This document shows positions 1 through 5,575 of a DNA stretch of 5,980 nt, in pieces; positions within the stretch are counted from its first letter, which is position 1; each line of letters opens with the position of its first letter. This DNA is from an uncultured Solirubrobacterales bacterium. Lineage in GTDB: Bacteria; Actinomycetota; Thermoleophilia; Solirubrobacterales; 70-9. The stretch lies in assembly GCA_937910825.1 (NCBI GenBank), contig CALEMO010000349.1, forward strand, positions 1 to 5,980. Direction: 5' to 3'. The position numbers and the translations under genes were made by a program. Below the pieces are notes generated by a model. It ran no database searches and was not told the origin of the DNA. It worked only from the letters and a program-made list of their open reading frames with translations.

Positions 1-937
1 ACCTGCTGTACCAGTCGACGGCTTCGGCGATTCCGGCCGGGAAATCGGTGAGCGGCTTCCAGCCGGTGAGTGTTTCCAGCCGCGAAGCGTCCACGAACTG
101 GCGGTCAATCTCACCATCGGGATTGCGGTCCAGCAGGAAGTCGGGTTCCCGCTCGGAGCCGGTTGCCCCTTTGATCCGGTTGATCACTTCGCGGACCGAC
201 CTCGGTTCACCGGTCCCGGCGTTCAGGGCCTCGCCCCGGCCGGGGCCATCAAGCACGGCCCCTTCGATCGCGAGGTATGCGGCGACCGCGTCGGATACGT
301 GCAGGAAATCACGCTGCGGCGAGCCGTCGGAGCGGATCCGGGGATCGCGGTCTTCAAGGTAAGCGGTCACAACTTCAGGAACAAGGCGAGAGAAATTGAG
401 GTCGCCGCCGCCGTAGACGTTGGCCAGGCGGGTCACGCCTACCGGCAGGGCCCAGGACTTCCAGTAGCTGCGGCTGATCATGTCGGCCGCCGCTTTGCTG
501 CCTTCATACGGAGCGGCCGGTCTCAGTTCATCGCCTTCGCTATATGGCAGGGAATCGCTCGGTCCGTAGGCCTTGTCCGACGAAGCGACAACGACCGCCG
601 AAACCGCTGCCTCACGACCGGCTTCGAGAATGGTCCAGGTCCCCTCGACGTTCGAACGAAAGGTTCCGAGAGGGTCTTCAGCGGCCGGCCCCACCAGAGT
701 CTGGGCCGCCAGGTGGAAGATCGAATCCGCTCCGGCTGTCGCACGGGCGACGATCTGCGGATCGGCGACATCGCCTTCGAAAAGCTCGACCTCCCCGGCG
801 AGTCCATGGAGAGTCAGCGCCCTGCCCGGAGCTTCGGGCAGGTCCAGCACCACCACTTCATCACCCCTCTCCAGCAGCGTCTTGACCAGGCGACCGCCGA
901 TGAAGCCTTCTCCGCCGGTGACTAGCGATCGAGCCAC
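1..937 (-). CDS. rfbG: CDP-glucose 4,6-dehydratase-like SDR enzyme (3' end cut by window edge)
   Basis: NAD(P)-dependent extended short-chain dehydrogenase/reductase, probably converting CDP-glucose to CDP-4-keto-6-deoxyglucose in the cytoplasm for a deoxysugar of surface polysaccharide or a glycosylated metabolite. About 312 residues are visible. The Rossmann nucleotide motif GGEGFIG is at residues 8-14, FHLAAQ at 74-79, SSDKAYG at 119-125, the catalytic Tyr144 and Lys148 in YEGSK, NVYGGGD at 173-179 and RDFLHVSD at 209-216. The SDK triad region and the GGGD motif resemble RfbG more than UDP-glucose epimerases. The start is the GTG at 937: it is the only sensible start before the Rossmann motif, it overlaps the cytidylyltransferase stop by 16 nt, and it is preceded by a weak GGGTGAAG ribosome site. 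The preceding gene makes CDP-glucose, which supports this substrate. Another NDP-sugar epimerase/dehydratase cannot be excluded. Few C-terminal residues are probably missing. Confidence 0.8.
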   Translation of the reverse strand, partial: MARSLVTGGEGFIGGRLVKTLLERGDEVVVLDLPEAPGRALTLHGLAGEVELFEGDVADPQIVARATAGADSIFHLAAQTLVGPAAEDPLGTFRSNVEGTWTILEAGREAAVSAVVVASSDKAYGPSDSLPYSEGDELRPAAPYEGSKAAADMISRSYWKSWALPVGVTRLANVYGGGDLNFSRLVPEVVTAYLEDRDPRIRSDGSPQRDFLHVSDAVAAYLAIEGAVLDGPGRGEALNAGTGEPRSVREVINRIKGATGSEREPDFLLDRNPDGEIDRQFVDASRLETLTGWKPLTDFPAGIAEAVDWYSR

Positions 938-1632
938 GGAGCTTCACCCGCCCGCCAGAGGTCGTTCAAAGTGACCAGGTCCTTGTAGGTATCCATGCAG
1001 TCCCAGAAACCGTTGTGACGGTAAGCCTTGAGCTGACCCTCCGCCGCGAGTTCCTCCAGAGGCTGGCGCTCCAGGACCGAGTCGTCCTCGAGGTATTTGA
1101 AGGCACCGGGTTCGAGGCAGAAGAAACCACCATTCACCCAGTGCTCGCTGCGTGGCTTCTCGCGAAATCCGGTTACGGTGCTATTTTGGTCCATTTCAAC
1201 GACGCCCCACTGGATATTCGGCCTGACGGTTGTCATCGTCGCGTATCCCCCGTGGGCGTTGTGAAAGTCGAGCAGCTCGGCGAGGTCGATGTCCGCGACA
1301 CCATCGGCGTAGGTGGCGCAGAAGGTGCCGTCGTCGACATAGTCCCGGACCCTGCTGATGCGGCCACCGGTCGGAGTATCGAGGCCGGTGTCGATGCATT
1401 CAACCGTCACCCCTTCCGGCCAGACCGCGGAGCCTGTGAATTCTTCGACCATCTCCCCCAGGTATCCGGTCAGCGGGAGAAACCGGGTGAATCCCTGCGC
1501 GGCATAAATCGAAATCACGTGCCAGAGCAGGGGGCGACCGCCGACCTCCACCAGCGCCTTGGGCAGGCTCTGGGTCTTTTCCCTCAAGCGGGTGCCACGG
1601 CCGCCGCTCAGAATCAGGACCGGCGGCTTCAG
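922..1632 (-). CDS. rfbF: glucose-1-phosphate cytidylyltransferase
   Basis: Nucleotidyltransferase joining CTP and glucose-1-phosphate to give CDP-glucose, the first step of CDP-deoxyhexose synthesis. Numbered from a CTG at 1632 (236 aa), it shows the nucleotide-binding loop GGRGTRL at 10-16, PK at 24-25, TGGR at 88-91, the metal-binding YADGVAD at 108-114, FREKP at 156-160, NGGFF at 167-171 and GFWDCMDT at 208-215. These are the RfbF signatures in the RfbF order; the usual family length is near 257 aa. The first conventional start, TTG at 1587, falls inside the GTRL motif and would delete the CTP-binding loop. No ATG, GTG or TTG lies upstream in frame before a stop. The CTG overlaps the sulfur-carrier stop as CTGA and directly follows GGAGG, a poor spacing, so translation may be coupled. 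Frame and function are secure; the exact start is not. Confidence 0.87.
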   Translation of the reverse strand: MKPPVLILSGGRGTRLREKTQSLPKALVEVGGRPLLWHVISIYAAQGFTRFLPLTGYLGEMVEEFTGSAVWPEGVTVECIDTGLDTPTGGRISRVRDYVDDGTFCATYADGVADIDLAELLDFHNAHGGYATMTTVRPNIQWGVVEMDQNSTVTGFREKPRSEHWVNGGFFCLEPGAFKYLEDDSVLERQPLEELAAEGQLKAYRHNGFWDCMDTYKDLVTLNDLWRAGEAPWLDR

Positions 1633-1901
1633 CCTCCGGCCACCGCGGGAAGAATTGTTATCTCGCTGCCATCGTCGATCGCCGTCGCGAGCCCTTCGCC
1701 ATAGCGAATGTCCTCACCGCCGACGTAGACGTTGACGAAGCGGCGCAGCTCACCGTCCTGGGTGATTCGCTGCTTGAGGTCGTCGTGCTGCTCAAAAACC
1801 GAGTCGAGCACCTCGCCAACTGTCGAGCCGTCGGCACTGAGTTCCGGGGCACCGCCTGTGGCGGCGCGCAGCTGGCTGGGGATTTTTACGGTGATGGGCA
1901 T
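1629..1901 (-). CDS. MoaD/ThiS/CysO-type sulfur carrier protein
   Basis: A 90-residue ubiquitin-fold (beta-grasp) sulfur carrier ending in the diagnostic Gly-Gly, whose C-terminus is expected to be adenylated and converted to a thiocarboxylate that donates sulfide. The C-terminal third (FVNVYVGGEDIR, GLATAIDDGSEITILP and the terminal AVAGG) closely resembles mycobacterial CysO, the sulfur donor of a cysteine synthase, more than MoaD of molybdopterin synthase or ThiS. The ATG shares its A with the TGA of the threonine-synthase gene (TGATG), and a strong AGGAGGT lies 9 nt upstream at 1917-1911, so the two are made together. CysM and the Mec+ metallopeptidase, CysO's usual partners, are absent from the window; the only adjacent sulfur-accepting candidate is the PLP enzyme upstream. 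I infer a role in homocysteine or methionine synthesis rather than molybdenum cofactor synthesis. The activating E1-like enzyme must be encoded elsewhere. Confidence 0.9.
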   Translation of the reverse strand: MPITVKIPSQLRAATGGAPELSADGSTVGEVLDSVFEQHDDLKQRITQDGELRRFVNVYVGGEDIRYGEGLATAIDDGSEITILPAVAGG

Positions 1902-3133
1902 CAGACTGCTACCTCCTGGCCGAAATGGGACTCGAAGCTGGCCGGATCGGGCTCGATAGTGGTGAAGGCAAAGCTATCGCGATTCGCGTCAAGCGTCTTC
2001 AAGCCTTCACCGGTGATGTAGACCACGACTTTTTCGCCGGCCCTGAGCTCGCCTCGCGCGGCGAGCTTCGCCAGTACGCCGACGGTTACGCCACCGGCCG
2101 TCTCGGTGAATACTCCGGTGGTCTCTGCCAGCATCCTGATGCCGGCCTTGATCTCGTCATCACTGACCGAATCGACCGCCCCGCCGGTCTGACGGGCCTG
2201 TTCCACGGCGTATGGGCCATCGGCGGGATCGCCGATGGCGAGGCTCTTCGCAATCGTATTCGGTTTCTGGGGCCGGCAGATCGTCGAACCTTCGGCAAAG
2301 GCAGTAGCGACCGGCGAGCACCCTTCAGCCTGCGAGCCGTTGAAGATCGGCATCTCGCCTTTAACCAGGCCGATGTCGAGCCACTCCTGAAAGCCCCGGT
2401 GGATCTTGGTGAACAGGGATCCCGAAGCGATCGGAGAAACCACCCGGTCAGGCAATTTCCAGCCGAGCTGCTCGACCGTCTCGTAGGCGAGAGTCTTCGA
2501 GCCTTCGGCGTAGTACGGCCTCAGGTTCACGTTGACGAAGGCCCATGGCTTTTCGTCGGCAAGCTGGGTGCAGAGGCGATTCACGTCGTCGTAGTTGCCG
2601 TTTACGCCGACCAGGTTGGTGCCGTAGATGTCTGTGGCGATCAGCTTCTGCTCTTCAAGATCGGCCGGGACGAAGACGTACGAATCGAGTCCTGCGGCAG
2701 AAGCGTGCGCAGCTACCGCGTTTGCCAGGTTGCCGGTCGATGCGCAGGCAACGGTTTCGAAACCGAGTTCCTTGGCTTTCGCGATGGCCACTGCGACAAC
2801 CCGGTCCTTGAACGAATGCGTCGGATTTGCCGCGTCGTTCTTGATCCAGATCTCGGCCTCTGTGCCAAGCCGCTCGGCCAGTCTGTCGGCCTTGATCAGC
2901 GGGGTCATTCCCGGCTCCAACGGATCGCTGGCCTTGCCTTCGAAAGGCAGGAAGTCCGAGTACCGCCAGATTCCGTTGGAACCGGTCTGTATCCGCCGCT
3001 TGGCGCCTTCCGGATCCATCCCGGAAAAGTCGTACCTAACCTCAAGCGGGCCAAAGCATTGCGCACAGAAAAAATGGGCGCCGAGCTCGTATTCGGCCTC
3101 ACATTCCTTGCATTTCAGATTTTTCGCTGCCAT
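1901..3133 (-). CDS. thrC: threonine synthase-family PLP enzyme (possible O-phosphohomoserine-dependent homocysteine synthase)
   Basis: Fold-type II PLP enzyme of 410 aa. Family members convert O-phosphohomoserine to threonine and phosphate. An N-terminal zinc ribbon has Cys8, Cys11, Cys23 and Cys26. The Schiff-base Lys109 is in NPTHSFKDR (103-111), STGNLA is at 132-137, NVNLRPYYAEGSKTLAYE follows mid-protein, then PIASGS, QAEGCSPV and the C-terminal TGEGLK. The start is the ATG at 3133, with AAAGGTGAT just upstream. The in-frame ATG at 3205 would add 24 residues encoded by riboswitch and terminator RNA and is rejected. The stop overlaps the sulfur-carrier start by one base. A SAM-I riboswitch precedes the gene, which is unusual for pure threonine synthesis and fits a methionine-branch enzyme using the same substrate. 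The sequence alone cannot separate threonine synthase from a homocysteine-forming homologue. Confidence 0.92.
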   Translation of the reverse strand: MAAKNLKCKECEAEYELGAHFFCAQCFGPLEVRYDFSGMDPEGAKRRIQTGSNGIWRYSDFLPFEGKASDPLEPGMTPLIKADRLAERLGTEAEIWIKNDAANPTHSFKDRVVAVAIAKAKELGFETVACASTGNLANAVAAHASAAGLDSYVFVPADLEEQKLIATDIYGTNLVGVNGNYDDVNRLCTQLADEKPWAFVNVNLRPYYAEGSKTLAYETVEQLGWKLPDRVVSPIASGSLFTKIHRGFQEWLDIGLVKGEMPIFNGSQAEGCSPVATAFAEGSTICRPQKPNTIAKSLAIGDPADGPYAVEQARQTGGAVDSVSDDEIKAGIRMLAETTGVFTETAGGVTVGVLAKLAARGELRAGEKVVVYITGEGLKTLDANRDSFAFTTIEPDPASFESHFGQEVAV

Positions 3134-3156
3134 CCGATCACCTTTCAGTACAAATG

Positions 3157-3183
3157 AAAAACCTTCGCCTGTGGGGCGAAGGT
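3157..3183 (-). terminator. rho-independent terminator of the SAM riboswitch
   Basis: On the minus strand ACCTTCGCC (3183-3175) pairs perfectly with GGCGAAGGT (3169-3161) over 9 bp around the 5-nt loop CCACA, followed by a run of T residues (3161-3157). It lies between the aptamer and the thrC ribosome site, where S-box attenuators sit. The arm and loop contain CCCCACA, which can alternatively pair with the 3' strand of aptamer helix P1. The hairpin should therefore form only when SAM holds P1 closed, stopping transcription before thrC. Confidence 0.9.
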
Positions 3184-3204
3184 CCGATCGGACTTCTCCC
3201 CACA
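3170..3204 (-). promoter_or_regulatory. antiterminator of the SAM riboswitch expression platform
   Basis: TGTGGGG, the 3' side of helix P1 and the bases after it (3204-3198), is perfectly complementary to CCCCACA (3176-3170) in the terminator's 5' arm and loop. Between them sits the perfect 12-nt palindrome GTCCGATCGGAC (3193-3182), which can fold as a 4-bp hairpin with a GATC loop and bring the two halves together. Without SAM this 7-bp pairing would break both P1 and the terminator and let transcription proceed. It is inferred from complementarity only. Confidence 0.75.
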
Positions 3205-3310
3205 TCTCCCGGCTGTAAAGCCGCTGGATTTGGCACCTTCAACAGACTTTCGTCTGATGTGGTTGCCGGGGTTTCATTGGGCCAAGTCCCTCCACCCCTC
3301 TAGATGTGGC
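3200..3310 (-). promoter_or_regulatory. SAM-I (S-box) riboswitch aptamer
   Basis: Read on the minus strand this is a full S-box. Helix P1 is CCACATCT (3309-3302) with AGATGTGG (3207-3200), 8 perfect pairs. The conserved core GGAGGGAC, GGCCCAATGAAACC and CCGGCAACC follows, then P3 (CAGAC, loop GAAA, GTCTG; 3256-3243), the joining segment AAGGTGCCAAATCC, and P4 (CGGCT, loop TTAC, AGCCG; 3223-3210). The order, core sequences and helices match the SAM-I family. It binds S-adenosylmethionine and should repress the downstream genes when SAM is abundant, acting through the adjacent terminator. It controls the threonine-synthase homologue and, if no internal promoter exists, the sulfur carrier and CDP-sugar genes too. 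Confidence 0.95.
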
Positions 3311-3326
3311 GCTTATGTAAGGAGTT

Positions 3327-3354
3327 ACCGTAGCAAACGAGGGGCGCAGAACAA
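3327..3354 (-). promoter_or_regulatory. weak candidate promoter for the riboswitch leader
   Basis: On the minus strand TTGTTC (3354-3349) and TACGGT (3332-3327) are separated by 16 nt and match the bacterial -35/-10 pattern loosely. Transcription starting a few bases downstream would begin about 10-15 nt before helix P1, the expected place for an S-box leader. The match is weak and GC-rich promoters are poorly predictable, so this is tentative. Confidence 0.3.
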
Positions 3355-3371
3355 CGATTCCGCGATCGGAC

Positions 3372-4410
3372 TCAGCGCGAGGTGCGTGGCACCCTGAGCC
3401 TGGCCGAGAAGGTTCCGCCTCCCTTGACGAAGAAGATGCCTTTCACCTTCTGGCCCGGTTTGGCCGGCCGTTCAGGGTCTCCGTCAGAAGCGCACCGGTC
3501 TGGAAGATACCCCCCGCGAGCCACCGCTGAAACCACGAAGCCGTGTAGTGGTCGAGGTCCGCCCATACCTGGTTTCCGCCGATCTCCCCGGCGAAATCAT
3601 CGTGTTCGATCCCCCGGAGCACCACCTCCATGCTCGGCATGCCGTAGCCACGCCACGCATTCCAACCGCCCAGCTTGATCGACGGATCGAAGACTTCGGG
3701 CAATCCGTCGCAAGGTTCGTCCTCGGCAAATCCAAGCGCGGGAGTCACCGGGATGAATACTCCCTGGGGTTCGCCGTAGCACTAGAGTCCGTTGCCACTG
3801 AGGTCGCCGGTCAACCGGTAGCGCAGGTTGTTGAATCTGACGATCGCGTCGATCCCGAGATCGGTCTGCTGATCGGCAAGGATCGGTGTGTCGATCGTGC
3901 TGGCGAACACTGCCCCTTCCTCATATCCGGCGAAGCCCAGCCTTCCGACGTCGGCGTAGGCGGTCGCGTCCAAGGCCAGATATTCGGCTACAGCGGCGTC
4001 TTCGTCAATTGCCACGTTCGCCCACTCGACGACTTCGTAGAAATCGGGGTCTTCGGGAAATCCGGGGTCCGGAGTGTCGTGAACCACGGTTACGAAGCCG
4101 TGTCCGGCCAAATACTGGGCTGCCCACCAGAGGGTGCATTTGTTTTGGGACAGGCCCGGCTGGAGCACCACCACCGGGCGGGCGCCGGGGAAGGCAACCC
4201 TATCGGCAGGTCGCAGAACGGCTCCGTCGTAGTAGCGCTGCGGCGAAGCGGCCGGAACGTTCGGGCACTGGACCGACTCGGCTACCGCATCCCCCATGAG
4301 CGCCGGCTGGAGCTGGCCGGAACAGATGTCTTCGCCGCGGAGGCTGCCGGGCACAAGAGGGAAACCGCAGAAATCAGAGTAGCGAGCAGCAAGGACCCCC
4401 TCAACTTCAT
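3372..4410 (-). pseudogene. decayed secreted alpha/beta-hydrolase (dienelactone hydrolase/lipase-like)
   Basis: Pieces of one alpha/beta-hydrolase lie in order on the minus strand in shifted frames. An ATG at 4410 opens a signal peptide (MKLRGS, a hydrophobic core, then PAASA) but that frame stops at 4284-4282. The body continues in another frame: VVVLQPGLSQNK near the oxyanion hole, the nucleophile-elbow region GRLGFAGYEEGAVFA, then FNNLRYRLTGDLSG. It hits an in-frame TAG at 3784-3782. The same frame carries on with VTPALGFAEDEPCD and the likely catalytic His in RGIEHDDFAGE, to a TGA at 3445-3443. A coding-like tail (KPGQKVKGIFFVKGGG) continues in a further frame to a TGA at 3374-3372. The nucleophile Ser is replaced by Glu. 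A body-frame start at 4489 is possible but lacks the signal peptide. Either the gene is dead or the assembly carries several errors; the combination favours a pseudogene. Confidence 0.75.
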
Positions 4411-4537
4411 TGCCCGATGCTACCCGGCTTTCAGATGGTCGTGCTCGTTCATTCTCATTTCCGTCACACCGTGATTTCCCCCGTGTCATATCCTTCAGTC
4501 ATGCCTTTCAAGCGGACCGACATGTCAGGAGGCGGCG

Positions 4538-5554
4538 ATGCCGAACCTCCCTCGTCTCCGAAGGCCTCGTGAACCCCTTGGTTCGCCGGGCCCCCAGTCT
4601 GAACCCGAATCGTCCGTACCTAACGTAGAACTGATCGAAGCGGCCGGCCTGCGCTGGTTCAACATCGAGCACCCTGATGGTCCCGAACGCGCTTGGCTTG
4701 AGGAGCATTTCGATTTCCACGCCCTGGACATCGAAGACGTACTTTCGCGCAACCAGCGGCCAAAGATCGATGAATACTCCGAGTATCTCTTCCTCGTCCT
4801 GCATGTGCCGGTATTCGACCGCAAAGCCGGGCGCCTGGGCGCCGGTGAGCTAGATCTGTTCGTCGGTCCTGATTTCGTAGTCACCCTGCCCAACCAGCCC
4901 GTACCGCCCGTCGAATACCTCTTCTCCCGGTGCCAGGACGACGAAGGCCTTCGAGAGAAGATTTTCTCCCGAGGCTCTGGCTACCTGATGTACCGGCTGG
5001 TCGACGACAGCTTCGATTACTGCTTCCCGATGCTGCGCAAGATCGGTAACAAGCTTGACGCGCTCGAGGACGAGATCTTCGACGGCCGCTCCGAAGATGT
5101 GGTCCGGGACATCTCCAATACGAAGCAGGAGATCATCAACTTCCGCAAGGTGATCCGCCCACAGCGACCGGTATTGCGAGACCTCGAGAAAGTCAAGACA
5201 AGGTATCTGGCCAACGACCTTGACCTCGAGATCTATTTCGACGACATCGTCGACGCCCACGAGCGGATCTGGGACATGCTCGAGAACTACAAGGAAGTGG
5301 TCGTCGGGCTCGAAGAGACCAACGAATCCTTCCTCAGCCACAGGGTGAACGACATCCTGCGGGTGCTGACCGCAATCAGCGTGATCGTGCTGCCACTTAC
5401 CCTGATCGCCTCCATTTTCGGTATGAATCTGGTTCTGCCGGGCGGCGGCGATCCAGAGACATCATCGGACATCGACTTTTACATAGTGATCGGGTTGATG
5501 CTGGTGATCCTCGTAGGGATGCTCGTGTACTTCCGCAAGCGCCGCTGGCTATAG
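4538..5554 (+). CDS. corA: CorA-family magnesium/divalent cation transporter
   Basis: Inner-membrane Mg2+ channel subunit of 338 aa, expected to form a pentamer. A cytoplasmic acidic N-terminal domain (including FHALDIEDVLSRNQRPKIDE and LDLFVGPDFVVTLP) leads through a long charged helical region (about residues 170-265) into TM1 (about 271-292). The signature GMN is at 295-297, followed by a short acidic loop (GGGDPETSSDID), TM2 (about 314-331) and a basic end, FRKRRWL, as is usual for the family. Length and architecture are normal and no key residue is missing. The ATG at 4538 has a strong AGGAGG 5 nt upstream at 4527-4532. It is divergent from the decayed hydrolase gene across a 127-nt gap in which I see no convincing promoter. 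Co or Ni transport by some CorA relatives cannot be excluded. Confidence 0.95.
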   Translation: MPNLPRLRRPREPLGSPGPQSEPESSVPNVELIEAAGLRWFNIEHPDGPERAWLEEHFDFHALDIEDVLSRNQRPKIDEYSEYLFLVLHVPVFDRKAGRLGAGELDLFVGPDFVVTLPNQPVPPVEYLFSRCQDDEGLREKIFSRGSGYLMYRLVDDSFDYCFPMLRKIGNKLDALEDEIFDGRSEDVVRDISNTKQEIINFRKVIRPQRPVLRDLEKVKTRYLANDLDLEIYFDDIVDAHERIWDMLENYKEVVVGLEETNESFLSHRVNDILRVLTAISVIVLPLTLIASIFGMNLVLPGGGDPETSSDIDFYIVIGLMLVILVGMLVYFRKRRWL

Positions 5555-5575
5555 CCTGCGTATTCGTGACGGCGA

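Noticed and set aside
299..925. 208-codon open frame on the plus strand
   Set aside because: Antisense to the CDP-glucose dehydratase-like gene, which has a complete set of SDR motifs.
1015..1704. 229-codon open frame on the plus strand
   Set aside because: Antisense to rfbF and the sulfur-carrier gene; no recognisable protein features.
1925..3157. 410-codon open frame on the plus strand
   Set aside because: It is antisense to the threonine-synthase gene, a common effect of GC-rich codon use; no family motif or ribosome site.
3134..3205. N-terminal extension of the threonine-synthase homologue from the ATG at 3205
   Set aside because: The 24 extra codons are the riboswitch P1 strand, antiterminator and terminator; the ATG at 3133 has its own ribosome site and begins right before the zinc ribbon.
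3548..4474. 308-codon open frame on the plus strand
   Set aside because: The minus strand carries recognisable alpha/beta-hydrolase motifs and a signal peptide; this frame shows no domain and is the complement of that region, though it stays open through the pseudogene lesions.
4411..4537. Possible divergent promoters between corA and the decayed hydrolase
   Set aside because: TATCCT near 4486 resembles a -10 box, but no acceptable -35 lies 16-18 nt upstream; not strong enough to list.
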